The notes: generated from the letters alone by a model not told the origin. A stretch of 64,000 bases of DNA from an uncultured Flavobacteriaceae bacterium (GCA_947500445.1 CANMSB010000011.1:1-64000); one strand, 5' to 3'. Numbered from the stretch's first letter, positions 1-8,152 are shown. A program made the numbers and translations.

Positions 1-44
1 AAATGAGAGCTGATCGTTTCAAATTGGGTATCCGTCAATTCCAT
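1..44 (-). CDS. Partial CDS start, probable IS5-family transposase N-terminus
   Basis: Only 14 codons are in the window (MELTDTQFETISSH). They start at an ATG placed six bases after a good Bacteroidetes -7 box. The MELT-x-x-QFE opening resembles, from memory, the N-terminus of IS5/IS1182-type DDE transposases (MELTxxQFxxIxPxLP). The rest is outside the window, so the identification rests on a dozen residues and on the terminal-repeat-like sequence behind it. It could be another small protein. Confidence 0.35.
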   Translation of the reverse strand, partial: MELTDTQFETISSH

Positions 45-49
45 TTAAC

Positions 50-57
50 AAAGATAC
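50..57 (-). promoter_or_regulatory. -7 promoter box (TATCTTTG) for the gene leaving the left edge
   Basis: Read on the minus strand this is TATCTTTG, a perfect match to the Bacteroidetes -7 consensus TAnnTTTG. It lies six bases before the ATG at 44, so the transcript would be nearly leaderless. No clear -33 TTG is visible at the expected distance. Confidence 0.5.
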
Positions 58-130
58 CTATTTTGTGTTAACACGCCCTAGTTTAGTATTATCGTTGACG
101 GCAGAAATTTTCCTTAGAAGCAGCAGCGGT

Positions 131-946
131 TTACCTAAAAAAGATGACCAGGGCCCCTACCGCCGTCAGGATCAAGATCATTTTCCGATAAAAATCGTCC
201 TTGATCCTGGTCACCAGTTTTACGCCCAAAAATATTCCCAATACAATACCGGGAATCAGTTTTAGATCGAACAAAAAGGTTTCCAACGTAATGGTTTTCC
301 ACACATAAATGTGTAAGGGCAATTTGAGTACGTTTACGATCAAAAACAACCAGGCGGCCGTTCCTATAAACTCGTTTTTTGGAACCCTCATCGCCAAAAA
401 GTAGAGGTTGCTAAAGGCCCCACCCAAATTACCGATCATTGTGGTCACTCCCGTCATGGTACCCACTACTCCCGCAAAAAGCCAGTGGGTCGGTACTTTT
501 TTCGATTTTCTACGGTCCCACCAATACATCATGATCACACTGATCAAAATAATCGCGGCCATCCCTATTTTAAATGTCGACTCCTCCAAATCGTTGCCCA
601 CGAGTACTCCCACGAGCATGCCTACCAAGATCCAGGGTAAAAAACGGGCGATGTATTTCCAGTTGGCATGACGGTTGTAATAGATTACGGCAAAAATATC
701 CCCAAAAATAAGCAAGGGCACCACGATACCGGTCGATTCCTTTGCCTCAAAAGCGACCGCCATCAAGGTTACGTTTACGATGGCGATACCTTTAATTCCC
801 GCTTTGGAAAGACCGATGACCACGGCCGCCGTAAGGGCCAATACCCAAGAAAAAGTCAATATGTCGGTCGCTAAAAAAGAGAACACTTGTGAAGTTTTTG
901 GGTTGTTCGGCAAATGTATCCTAAAATATTTATCTTTAGCTAACAA
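131..946 (-). CDS. TSUP (TauE/SafE) family membrane permease
   Basis: This is a polytopic membrane protein of the TSUP family, whose members move sulfite, sulfonates or other small anions. Several hydrophobic segments spread over about 240 residues, and the early VIGLSKAGIKG stretch and the mid-protein GxxGAFSNLYFLAMRVPKNEF stretch are typical of the family. The substrate cannot be read from the sequence. The long start at 946 leaves only 14 bases to the divergent symporter gene and puts that gene's promoter inside this coding region. A later start near the first membrane segment (TTG, before TFSWVLAL) is therefore plausible and would shorten the product by about 29 residues. Confidence 0.85.
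   Translation of the reverse strand: MLAKDKYFRIHLPNNPKTSQVFSFLATDILTFSWVLALTAAVVIGLSKAGIKGIAIVNVTLMAVAFEAKESTGIVVPLLIFGDIFAVIYYNRHANWKYIARFLPWILVGMLVGVLVGNDLEESTFKIGMAAIILISVIMMYWWDRRKSKKVPTHWLFAGVVGTMTGVTTMIGNLGGAFSNLYFLAMRVPKNEFIGTAAWLFLIVNVLKLPLHIYVWKTITLETFLFDLKLIPGIVLGIFLGVKLVTRIKDDFYRKMILILTAVGALVIFFR
931..938 (+). promoter_or_regulatory. -7 promoter box (TATCTTTA) upstream of the sodium:solute symporter
   Basis: TATCTTTA fits TAnnTTTG at seven of eight bases and lies 22 bases before the ATG at 961. A TTG at 903-905 is about five bases further upstream than the ideal -33 spacing. It overlaps the annotated 5' end of the divergent TSUP gene, which argues for a later TSUP start. Confidence 0.45.
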
Positions 947-960
947 CCAACGGCCAAAAC

Positions 961-2766
961 ATGAATCTTACGACCTTAGATTATTCCATTATTATCGGGT
1001 TTTTTACAGTTGTTCTGGTCATCGGTATTCTGGTGTCCAAATCGGCGGGGAAAAATACCTCGGAGTACTTTTTATCCGGAAGGACTATGCCCTGGTGGCT
1101 GCTCGGTTTTTCCATGGTGGCGACGACCTTTTCGACTGATACCCCGAACCTGGTAACCGATTTTGTACGAACGGATGGGGTTTCGGGCAATTGGGGCTGG
1201 TGGGCCTTTTTACTTACCGGATTGCTTACCGTTTTCGTGTATGCCAAATTATGGCGCAGGTCCAATGTGGCTACCGATATGGAATTCTACGACTTGCGCT
1301 ATGGCGGAAAGCCCGCACATTTTTTACGCGCCTTCCGATCTTTATACCTCGGTATTGTATTCAATGTACTGGCCATGTCGGCCGTAACCTTGGCCGCCAT
1401 AAAAATTGGACAGGTAATGTTGGGGCTGACCCCCTTGGAAACGGTACTTATCGGTGGTAGCGTTACCGTGGTCTTTAGTGCGATCGGTGGGTTCAAGGGT
1501 GTAGTGTATACGGATTTTCTATTGTTTTTTCTGGCTATCGTAGGGGCCGTAGGGGCCGCCATATATTTGGTAAACCTACCCGAGGTAGGCGGACTCTCCA
1601 AACTCGTCGCCAACGAGACCGTGCAGGAAAAAATGAACATTTTACCGGATTTTAGCAATACGGAGGCACTAATGGGCATTTTGATCATCCCTTTGGCCGT
1701 ACAGTGGTGGAGCGCTTGGTATCCGGGCGGGGAGCCCGGCGGTGGCGGGTATATTGCCCAACGCATGTTGGCCGCCAAAAACGAAAACCACGCCATAGGG
1801 GCCACTTTTTTCTTTAACATCATGCATTACGCATTGCGCCCATGGCCCTGGATTTTGGTCGCGCTGGCCTCGCTCATCGTATACCCCGATATTGCCAGTA
1901 TTCAAGAGGCTTTCCCGAATATCGAAGAAAGCAAACTAGGGAACGATCTGGCCTATTCCGCCATGCTTACCCGTTTGCCCAGCGGGCTTTTGGGCATTGT
2001 TATGGCCTCGTTGGGCGCCGCGTACATGTCCACCATTTCTACCCATTTGAATTGGGGCTCTTCCTATGTGGTCAACGATTTTTACAAACAACAGATAAAG
2101 CCGAACGCCTCGGAAAAAGAACTGGTGGGCGTAGGGCGCATCACTACAGTGGTACTTATGGTCCTTAGCGCGCTGTTCGCCCTAAAATTGACGAACGCCA
2201 CACAATTGTTCGATATCATTATTATGTTCGGGGCTGGAACAGGGCTCATTTTTATTCTACGATGGTTCTGGTGGCGCATCAATGCCTGGAGCGAAATTGT
2301 TGCCATGCTGTCGTCAGGTATCATTTCACTGCTGTTCTGGAATTTTGAAAAGGTTCTTTTTTTGGAAGATGGAGCACCTTTTCCCGAGTGGAGCAAATTT
2401 CCTCTGGTCGTTTTGCTTACGACCATTATCTGGTTGGCGACCACCTATTTGACCAAACCGGAGTCGGACGAAACCTTGGAACATTTTTATCAAAAAATAC
2501 AACCTGGCGGTCCGGGATGGAAAAAGACCGTTGAAAAAGCCGAGAAAAACGGTCGGTCCATCGTTGAGGGACGGGAAAAATGGTCGGTTCCCTCGGGCAT
2601 CCTGGCCATGCTGTTGGGGTGTGTACTGGTGTATTGCTGTATGTTCGCTACCGGCAACTGGATTTATGGCAATTACCCCTTGGCCATAGGGCTTTCGATA
2701 ACAGTGGTCGTTTCCGGACTATTATTGGCAAAGGTGTGGAACGGCATGAAGGAAACCCTTCTTTAG
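961..2766 (+). CDS. Sodium:solute symporter family transporter (SSS)
   Basis: This 601-residue polytopic inner-membrane protein of the SSS family would couple solute uptake to sodium. It has the expected N-terminus (LDYSIIIGFF ... SKSAGKNTSEYFLSGRTMPWW) and the GFSMVATTFSTDTPNLV helix that holds part of the sodium site in this family. It also has a glycine-rich WYPGGEPGGGGYIAQRM segment seen in sugar-type members of Bacteroidetes. About 13 to 15 membrane spans are likely, with a long C-terminal extension before the last helices. The next gene resembles HGSNAT/NagX, which in this phylum often lies beside amino-sugar transport. An amino-sugar or sugar substrate is therefore a reasonable guess, but it is not shown. 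Confidence 0.9.
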   Translation: MNLTTLDYSIIIGFFTVVLVIGILVSKSAGKNTSEYFLSGRTMPWWLLGFSMVATTFSTDTPNLVTDFVRTDGVSGNWGWWAFLLTGLLTVFVYAKLWRRSNVATDMEFYDLRYGGKPAHFLRAFRSLYLGIVFNVLAMSAVTLAAIKIGQVMLGLTPLETVLIGGSVTVVFSAIGGFKGVVYTDFLLFFLAIVGAVGAAIYLVNLPEVGGLSKLVANETVQEKMNILPDFSNTEALMGILIIPLAVQWWSAWYPGGEPGGGGYIAQRMLAAKNENHAIGATFFFNIMHYALRPWPWILVALASLIVYPDIASIQEAFPNIEESKLGNDLAYSAMLTRLPSGLLGIVMASLGAAYMSTISTHLNWGSSYVVNDFYKQQIKPNASEKELVGVGRITTVVLMVLSALFALKLTNATQLFDIIIMFGAGTGLIFILRWFWWRINAWSEIVAMLSSGIISLLFWNFEKVLFLEDGAPFPEWSKFPLVVLLTTIIWLATTYLTKPESDETLEHFYQKIQPGGPGWKKTVEKAEKNGRSIVEGREKWSVPSGILAMLLGCVLVYCCMFATGNWIYGNYPLAIGLSITVVVSGLLLAKVWNGMKETLL

Positions 2767-2860
2767 AGCAAGGGTTTTGAGCCCCTTATTAGTCACATGG
2801 GCAGGGCGTAAGTAGCATGTTGTTCCCTTGGCCCCATAGCAGGATATAAACCGATTTCAC

Positions 2861-3946
2861 ATGAAAAATAGAATCGTTTCCATAGATATTTTTAGGGGCA
2901 TGACCGTCGTACTCATGATTTTGGTCAACACCCCGGGCACTTGGTCGAACGTATATGCGCCCTTGCTGCACGCCAAGTGGCACGGGTACACCCCCACGGA
3001 CCTGGTATTTCCGTTTTTTCTGTTCATTGTAGGCAATTCCATTGTGTTCTCCTATCAAAACAGGTCGGTAAATGGGACAACCTACCGAAAAATAACGGTG
3101 CGGGCCGCTAAACTACTATTCTTGGGTATTTTTCTGGGGGCCTTCACCCTAAGTTTTCCTTTTGTAAAGGATTTTGCCGACATCCGTTTTCCCGGCGTGC
3201 TGCAACGCATCGGCATCGTTTTCTTTTTTACCGCCATACTGTTTATCAATCTTCCATGGAAAACCCTGCTAGGCGTGTCCGTGGTATTGTTGGTCGGGTA
3301 TTGGGGGCTTATGGAACTGGTTCCCGTAAACGGCGCGCCCTCTACATTGGAACGGGCGCCCAACAATTTGGCGAACTATTTGGATGTCACCCTTTTTGGC
3401 ACACACAATTACAAGCCCGACTACGACCCCGAAGGCTTTTTGAGCACCATACCGGCTATTGTGAGCGCGCTGTTGGGCACATTTACCGGGCGCATTATTA
3501 CCTCGGAACAACCAAAAAAGGCCAACATTTTAATGGGCTTGGGCGGGGCGTTACTGCTTATCGGCCATCTTTGGGATATCGTTTTTCCGATAAACAAGGC
3601 CTTATGGACTAGCAGTTTTGTTCTGGTTACCGCTGGCTGGGCCAACTTGGTACTGGCCCTAATCTATTACCTGACCGACGTAAAAGGGATATCCTTTGGA
3701 AGTATTTTTAAGTACGCAGGGGCAAACGCCATACTGCTCTACTTTTTATCCAGCTTTATCAGCAAACTTATGGGCATGATCCCGGTTGGCGATCGTTCGT
3801 TACATGCCTGGCTTTTTGAAATGGTTTATGCGCATAACGGCATATCGCTACAACTATCCTCCTTGCTCTATGGCCTTTCGGTAGTTGCGTTTTACGCCCT
3901 ATTGGCCTATGTATTGTACCGACGTGCTATTTTTATAAAAGTTTAG
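2861..3946 (+). CDS. HGSNAT/NagX-like membrane acyltransferase (DUF5009)
   Basis: A 361-residue multi-pass membrane protein. The opening RIVSIDIFRGMTVVLMILVN, followed by WHGYTPTDLVFPFFLFIVG, is the hallmark of the bacterial heparan-alpha-glucosaminide N-acetyltransferase relatives (NagX, DUF5009, COG4299). The WHG histidine lies where the acetyl-carrying histidine of the human enzyme is expected. About ten membrane segments follow. The gene starts 94 bases after the symporter, in the same direction. Together they may handle amino sugars: uptake plus acetylation across the membrane. That coupling is inferred from context; family membership is clear. Confidence 0.85.
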   Translation: MKNRIVSIDIFRGMTVVLMILVNTPGTWSNVYAPLLHAKWHGYTPTDLVFPFFLFIVGNSIVFSYQNRSVNGTTYRKITVRAAKLLFLGIFLGAFTLSFPFVKDFADIRFPGVLQRIGIVFFFTAILFINLPWKTLLGVSVVLLVGYWGLMELVPVNGAPSTLERAPNNLANYLDVTLFGTHNYKPDYDPEGFLSTIPAIVSALLGTFTGRIITSEQPKKANILMGLGGALLLIGHLWDIVFPINKALWTSSFVLVTAGWANLVLALIYYLTDVKGISFGSIFKYAGANAILLYFLSSFISKLMGMIPVGDRSLHAWLFEMVYAHNGISLQLSSLLYGLSVVAFYALLAYVLYRRAIFIKV

Positions 3947-3956
3947 ACCAAAACAG

Positions 3957-4745
3957 TTGAAACAGACGCCTTTCACTACTGTAACCCTTTATTTGAGCGT
4001 ACTAGCGCTATGGTCGCTGTTTCCCGGCCAGTCCGTGGCGCAAGAATCGGACGGGCAAGGTTGGGTGGTAACCAATGCCAAGGACACCCTTTTTGGAACG
4101 ATCAAAAATCGAAAGTCCCCTCCTTTTGGGAAGGTCTATACCAAAATTAGGTTTAAAGGGAAAAGGGGCAAAAAACGCTTTGGCCCAAAAGATATTATTG
4201 CATACCAGATGGGAAACCGTGTTTATGAGCGTATTTGGCTGTCCAAGGAAAGTACCTTCCTAACGGAGCACTTAAGGAGTGTTGAAGGGGAGGGACAAAA
4301 GCAATTTATAAGGGTCGCGGCAAAGGGAAACCTTATTCATTACATTGACGAAATTGAGGTTCAGGGAGAAGAAGAACCGATGGAAATCGATTACTTTAGA
4401 AAAAAGGGAAGCCCACGGTTGGTAAGGGCGACCCAAGGAATTTTAGGCTTAAAGCGAAAACGCTTGATACCATTTCCGGTGTTAAATTACTCAAATAAAA
4501 ACCAAGGATTTTTTGGGTAGGCGAAAAAGAAAATCCAAGCATAGCAGTAGCTATGGTTCGATTTTATTTTGAAGCATACACGGAAAAGAACAATTTTTAA
4601 TGGGTAATTTAACACCGGAAATGGTATGTTACCCTTCTTTGCGGACTGCGCCCCGTTGATTGCCAAAATAGAGGACAAAACGTTTCGTTATGCCTTTGAG
4701 GTCGTCGATTTTTACAATACCCACTGCGGTATGGATGCACCTTGA
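3957..4745 (+). pseudogene. Exported protein of unknown function, split by a palindromic element
   Basis: The frame opens at a TTG (3957), ten bases after the previous stop, and encodes a signal peptide (LSVLALWSLFPGQSVAQ) and a basic, beta-rich body. It reaches RATQGILGLKRKRL at 4466, then runs into a 161-bp palindromic element, where it ends after 17 foreign codons (stop at 4518). Past the element the same frame resumes at 4629 with LPFFADCAPLIAKI and runs to a stop at 4745 through FEVVDFYNTHCG. From memory, related flavobacterial proteins carry exactly such a tail (ADCPxLxxKI ... EVVEFYNxHC) directly after the KKK/RKR stretch. Removing 4467-4628 (162 bases) joins the two halves in frame. 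The function of the family is unknown to me. Confidence 0.75.
4467..4627 (+). repeat. Palindromic MITE-like element, type I, 161 bp, inside a gene
   Basis: The outer arms begin ATACCATTTCCGGTG and end CACCGGAAATGGTAT, and they match over about 27 bases with one mismatch. The centre is CATAGC-AGTA-GCTATG, a perfect small hairpin. The whole unit can fold into one long stem. It carries no gene. It shares its centre with the elements at 11387, 15903, 17309, 19453, 28118 and 34293. A target duplication is not obvious beyond a single G. Confidence 0.8.
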
Positions 4746-4787
4746 TACCAACTTTGTTCACTACCGACCAATAGCAACATAAAACGA

Positions 4788-4813
4788 ATACCATTTTAAG
4801 TTTGAAATGGCAT
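4788..4813. repeat. Solo short palindrome of the ATACCATTT type
   Basis: ATACCATTTTAAG is followed by TTTGAAATGGCAT, a 26-bp near-palindrome made of the outer arm of the type I elements without their interior. It lies 37 bases before the DUF2237 start codon. It may be a deletion remnant or a founder sequence of the larger elements. Confidence 0.5.
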
Positions 4814-4849
4814 AAGGGCGTAAAAACGTCCGCACGAGAAAAAAAGAGT

Positions 4850-5221
4850 ATGGAAACAGTTATTAAAAATGTATTGGGTACTTCCCTGGAGGCCTGTTGC
4901 TACCGACCGTTGACCGGGTTTTATCGCGATGGGTTCTGTAAAACGGGCATCGAAGACCAAGGCACACACGTGGTGTGCGCGATCATGACGGATGCTTTTT
5001 TGGAATTTTCGAAAAGCAGGGGCAACGACCTGATTACACCCAAACCCTATTGGCAATTTCCGGGGTTAAAGGCCGGCGACCAATGGTGCCTTTGCATACG
5101 GCGATGGCTGGAGGCCGAAAAAGCGGGGAAAGCACCCAACCTCATCCTCGAGGCCACACACGAAAAGGCATTGGAACACGCATCGCTGGCGTTGCTACAA
5201 CGGTATGTTTATGAAAAATAA
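4850..5221 (+). CDS. DUF2237 family protein
   Basis: A 123-residue cytosolic protein matching the DUF2237 / COG3651 family: NVLGTSLEACCYRPLTGFYRDGFC, then GTHVVCAIMTDAFLEFSKSRGNDL, PxPxWxFPGLKxGDxWCLC and a C-terminal ATHExALEHxSL. The conserved cysteines are all present. The biochemical role is unknown. The ATG at 4850 is chosen because the family begins at METVIKNVLG; the longer TTG frame from 4802 only adds codons from the palindromic repeat upstream. Confidence 0.85.
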   Translation: METVIKNVLGTSLEACCYRPLTGFYRDGFCKTGIEDQGTHVVCAIMTDAFLEFSKSRGNDLITPKPYWQFPGLKAGDQWCLCIRRWLEAEKAGKAPNLILEATHEKALEHASLALLQRYVYEK

Positions 5222-5236
5222 GCACTGGCGCCGAGC

Positions 5237-5824
5237 TTATCTTAATTGTAGCAATTTGGCAACATACTTACCGATAACATCGAACTCCAAGTTGACCACC
5301 GTACCTACTTTATAGGTATTGAAGCGGGTATTCTCATAGGTATACGGGATGATCGCGACACTGAAGGTGTTGCTTCCGGAACCGACTACGGTAAGGCTCG
5401 TACCATCAATGGTGATCGATCCTTTTTCTATGGTAGGGTTGCCCAATTTGTCATCATAAACAAAGGAAAAGATCCAGCTGCCATCCTTCATGTCGATCGC
5501 CGTGCAGGTTCCGGTCTGATCTACGTGGCCCTGAACGATATGCCCGTCCAATCGGGAACCGAGAATCATGGCACGTTCCAAATTTACCGTATCGCCCTTC
5601 CTCAGTTCGGAAAGGTTGGTCTTGTTCAAGGTTTCCTCAATGGCCGTTACGGTGTAGGCACCTTCCTGTAAGGAGACCACTGTTAAGCAGACCCCATTGT
5701 GCGAAACGCTCTGATCGATCTGCAATTCACCGGCAAGCGCGGAAGCTACGGTAATATGCAAATTTCCCCCGTCCTTTTTCAAATCGGCGACCGTACCCAA
5801 AGTTTCGATTATACCTGTAAACAT
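5237..5824 (-). CDS. ribE: Riboflavin synthase, alpha subunit
   Basis: The enzyme turns two molecules of 6,7-dimethyl-8-ribityllumazine into riboflavin and a pyrimidine, the last step of vitamin B2 synthesis. The 195 residues form the usual two lumazine-binding repeats (about 1-96 and 97-195). The first opens with the signature MFTGIIETLG and carries SVSHNGVCLTV; the second has GHIVQGHVDQTGT and SITIDGTSLTV. Length is normal. It is divergent from pdxA, with only 72 bases between the two starts, so no room exists for an FMN riboswitch. Sometimes called ribC. Confidence 0.96.
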   Translation of the reverse strand: MFTGIIETLGTVADLKKDGGNLHITVASALAGELQIDQSVSHNGVCLTVVSLQEGAYTVTAIEETLNKTNLSELRKGDTVNLERAMILGSRLDGHIVQGHVDQTGTCTAIDMKDGSWIFSFVYDDKLGNPTIEKGSITIDGTSLTVVGSGSNTFSVAIIPYTYENTRFNTYKVGTVVNLEFDVIGKYVAKLLQLR

Positions 5825-5841
5825 CTTCTGAAGAATTTAAG

Positions 5842-5849
5842 TAATTTTG
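5842..5849 (+). promoter_or_regulatory. -7 box (TAATTTTG) for pdxA
   Basis: TAATTTTG matches TAnnTTTG exactly and is followed 47 bases later by the pdxA ATG. The -33 side falls inside the start of ribE and shows no good TTG. It overlaps the divergent ribE leader. Confidence 0.4.
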
Positions 5850-5879
5850 CGGGCTAAGGCCGCCGTTATAGCAATGGGG

Positions 5880-5887
5880 CAAAGGTA
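5880..5887 (-). promoter_or_regulatory. -7 box (TACCTTTG) for ribE
   Basis: On the minus strand this reads TACCTTTG, a perfect TAnnTTTG, 55 bases before the ribE ATG. The pdxA and ribE boxes lie on opposite strands within about 45 bases, so the two promoters are interlocked and could compete. Confidence 0.45.
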
Positions 5888-5896
5888 CAGATAATC

Positions 5897-6943
5897 ATGG
5901 ATGAAAACGGGAAAATAAAGCTAGGCATATCGATCGGCGACTTAAACGGTATCGGTTGTGAGGTAATTTTAAAAACCTTTGAAGATGCCCGGATGATGGA
6001 CTTTTGTACCCCGATCATCTTTGCCTCCAACAAAACCGTTTCCTTTCATAAGAATGCCCTAAAGCTCGACATTAATTACCATGGCATTGCCGACGCGGCA
6101 AAGGCATTGGACGGAAAATTGAACGTGGTAAACGTTTGGAAAGAGGTGCCGAAAATACAGTTCGGGGAAGCAACGGAGGAAGCGGGCGCTTTTGCCCTAC
6201 AATCCCTTGAAGCGGCGGTCGCTGCTTTAAAGACCGACGCAATTGACGGGTTGGTGACTGCACCGATCAACAAAAACAACATACAGTCCGAAACGTTTAC
6301 ATTTCCCGGACATACCGATTATTTGGCACAGGAGCTTGAAGGGGAAAGCCTTATGTTCATGATAACCGAGGCCCTTAAAGTAGGGTTGTTGACCGACCAT
6401 GTGGCCATTAAGGATGCCCCTGCCGCAATCAATCCTATCCTGATACGCACGAAGGTAAGGACCATTGAAAAATCCCTGACCATGGATTTTGGAATACGCC
6501 GCCCCAAAATTGCTTTATTGGGCATTAACCCGCACAGTGGCGATAACGGCGTGATCGGAAAAGAGGACGACACGGTCTTAAAACCGGTCATCCGAGAAAT
6601 GTCGGATGCCGGCCACCTGGTTTTTGGCCCCTATTCGGCGGACAGCTTTTTTGGTTCGGACATGTACCGGAAATTTGATGCGATACTCGCGGCCTACCAC
6701 GATCAGGGGCTCATTCCATTTAAGACCCTGTCCTTCGGCAAAGGGGTCAACTATACCGCCGGACTCTCCAAAGTACGTACTTCGCCCGACCATGGCACCG
6801 CCTACGAAATTGCCGGAAAAGGTACGGCCGATCACAGTTCGTTCAAAGAGGCGGTTTTTGCAGCCGTTCAAATCGTTAAAAACAGACAGGAATATGCCGT
6901 ACTCACCGAAAATCCGCTACAAAAACAAAAGGTAAGACGATAA
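5897..6943 (+). CDS. pdxA: 4-hydroxythreonine-4-phosphate dehydrogenase
   Basis: An NAD-dependent oxidation and decarboxylation of 4-phosphohydroxy-L-threonine in pyridoxal phosphate synthesis. The 348 residues show the family signature throughout: SIGDLNGIGCEV near the N-terminus, TAPINKNNI, FPGHTDYLA (metal-binding histidine), GINPHSGDNG, YHDQGLIPFK (second histidine) and SPDHGTAYEIAGKGTAD (third). Length is usual. The gene is first in a run with yceD and rpmF, an order common in Flavobacteriaceae, but a separate promoter follows it. Confidence 0.96.
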   Translation: MDENGKIKLGISIGDLNGIGCEVILKTFEDARMMDFCTPIIFASNKTVSFHKNALKLDINYHGIADAAKALDGKLNVVNVWKEVPKIQFGEATEEAGAFALQSLEAAVAALKTDAIDGLVTAPINKNNIQSETFTFPGHTDYLAQELEGESLMFMITEALKVGLLTDHVAIKDAPAAINPILIRTKVRTIEKSLTMDFGIRRPKIALLGINPHSGDNGVIGKEDDTVLKPVIREMSDAGHLVFGPYSADSFFGSDMYRKFDAILAAYHDQGLIPFKTLSFGKGVNYTAGLSKVRTSPDHGTAYEIAGKGTADHSSFKEAVFAAVQIVKNRQEYAVLTENPLQKQKVRR

Positions 6944-7044
6944 GCGTACGCCGGCGGACGACCAAAATACCGAAGTTGCTATTTAAAAACCGTTGACCAT
7001 TCCCTTTGTGCGCTTATGTTATGGGGCTATTTTCCCCAAACAGT

Positions 7045-7075
7045 GTTGGCAATTACCAAAATAATAGTATCTTTG
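7045..7075 (+). promoter_or_regulatory. Bacteroidetes promoter (TTGG-N19-TATCTTTG) for yceD-rpmF
   Basis: TTGG at 7045-7048 and TATCTTTG at 7068-7075 are separated by 19 bases, the classical -33/-7 layout of this phylum. Transcription would begin near 7083, about 40 bases before the yceD start chosen here. This supports starting yceD at 7124 rather than at the upstream ATG at 7016. Confidence 0.65.
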
Positions 7076-7123
7076 CACCCCCATCAGAGGATGGGAGCGA
7101 GTTCAACCAGTGTATATTTAAGG

Positions 7124-7654
7124 ATGGAACATAAGGAATACCGTATTCCTTTTTCAGGATTGAAGCAAGGAAAACACACGTTTGAATTTCAGATAGACAA
7201 TACGTTCTTTGAGTCTTTTGAATATAAAGAGTTTAATGCGGCCGACGTTAAGGTAAACGTTACGATGAACAAGTCGAGCACTATGCTCGAATTGACCTTC
7301 GATGCCGGTGGCACGGTAAATGTCAATTGCGACCTTACCAGCGAGCCCTTCGATCTTCCCATTTCCGCGACCATGGATCTGGTAGTAAAGTTCGGGGAGG
7401 AGTTTAATGATGACAATGAAGAAATACTCATCATTCCGCATGGAGAACATCAGGTAAACTTAGCGCAATACATTTACGAAATGCTCGTATTGGCGGTACC
7501 GTTGAAAAGGGTACATCCCGGAGTAGCCGATGGCACCCTTAAATCGGAGGCCTTGGATACGCTCAATGCATTACGGCCGGCAGCATCAAAAGACGACACA
7601 GTAGAAAACGATCCCAGATGGGACGCATTAAAAAAGTTAATAACGGATAAATAA
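7124..7654 (+). CDS. yceD: DUF177 / YceD family protein
   Basis: A 176-residue acidic protein of the YceD family, which in other bacteria is linked to 23S rRNA accumulation and always lies beside rpmF. Key matches are the N-terminal IPFSGLKQGKHTFEFQIDNTFFE and the central VNCDLTSEPFDLPI with the FGEEF strand. The C-terminus is acidic with DPRWDALKKL, which is typical. The longer frame from 7016 includes the promoter and is rejected. rpmF follows after only seven bases, so the two are co-transcribed. Confidence 0.88.
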   Translation: MEHKEYRIPFSGLKQGKHTFEFQIDNTFFESFEYKEFNAADVKVNVTMNKSSTMLELTFDAGGTVNVNCDLTSEPFDLPISATMDLVVKFGEEFNDDNEEILIIPHGEHQVNLAQYIYEMLVLAVPLKRVHPGVADGTLKSEALDTLNALRPAASKDDTVENDPRWDALKKLITDK

Positions 7655-7661
7655 GTGATCA

Positions 7662-7859
7662 ATGGCACATCCTAAGAGAAAAATATCGAAAACTAGAAGG
7701 GATAAAAGAAGAACCCATTACAAGGCCGTAGCCCCTACTTTGGCTACCGACCCTACCACAGGTGAAATGCATTTGTTCCACCGTGCCCACTGGCATGAAG
7801 GCAAATTGTACTACAAAGGCCAAATATTGATCGACAAAACTGAGGAAGTAGAGGCATAA
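7662..7859 (+). CDS. rpmF: Large ribosomal subunit protein bL32
   Basis: A 65-residue basic ribosomal protein with the standard bL32 opening [20 protein letters not shown]. The zinc-binding cysteines found in some bL32 proteins are absent (CxxC- form), which is usual in this phylum. It is co-transcribed with yceD and followed by a terminator. Confidence 0.97.
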   Translation: MAHPKRKISKTRRDKRRTHYKAVAPTLATDPTTGEMHLFHRAHWHEGKLYYKGQILIDKTEEVEA

Positions 7860-7880
7860 ACGTTTGCTATATTACCAAAG

Positions 7881-7917
7881 AACTCCTTTCCTTTTTAAAA
7901 GGGCAGGAGTTTTTTTA
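7881..7917 (+). terminator. Rho-independent terminator after rpmF
   Basis: AACTCCT pairs with AGGAGTT, with a further CTTTCC/GGGC-like internal stem, and is followed by a run of T. It lies 22 bases after the rpmF stop. Confidence 0.75.
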
Positions 7918-7922
7918 TGGCA

Positions 7923-7948
7923 ATACCATTTTAACGATAAAATGGTAT
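7923..7948. repeat. Solo 26-bp palindrome ATACCATTTT...AAAATGGTAT
   Basis: Ten-base arms are perfectly complementary around a six-base loop. The arms equal the outer ends of the type I elements elsewhere in the window. It follows the rpmF terminator directly. Confidence 0.6.
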
Positions 7949-8152
7949 ACTATCCCGTTACTAAAAACGACCCGCGTCCCATCCAACAAAACCGCCAGCA
8001 CCCTATTGGGAGTATCCGAACATAATTTTCAGGGGAACCTTGCAAAATGCGGTGACGCACAATCTTTTCAAAAAACCCATTTTTAAACAAAAAGTGCTGA
8101 AAAATCACTAATTTTCCCGAGTTTTGTGCCAAATTTGAGTCGAACCGCGCTT

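Larger units (their letters stand above)
1..78 (-). mobile_element. End of an IS5-like insertion sequence, cut by the window edge
   Basis: A partial open frame begins 44 bases from the window edge and runs leftwards out of it. Just outside its promoter the sequence reads GTTAACACGCCC and is followed by TAG. IS5-group elements, as I recall them, often end in a GGGCGTGTTA-like terminal repeat next to a CTAG-type target. The end therefore probably lies near base 78, between this point and the stop of the TSUP gene. Only one end is visible, so neither the repeat pairing nor the target duplication can be shown here. This is inference from a short stretch. Confidence 0.35.

Noticed and set aside
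4487-4678. Minus-strand open frame across the palindromic element
   Set aside because: It lies within the repeat and the split gene, with a nonsensical composition; an artefact of the palindrome.
4802-4849. TTG start for the DUF2237 gene
   Set aside because: It adds 16 codons overlapping a short palindromic repeat; METVIKNVLG at 4850 matches the family start.
5825-5896. FMN riboswitch before riboflavin synthase
   Set aside because: The 72-base gap is too short for the roughly 120-140-base aptamer, and none of its conserved stems is visible.
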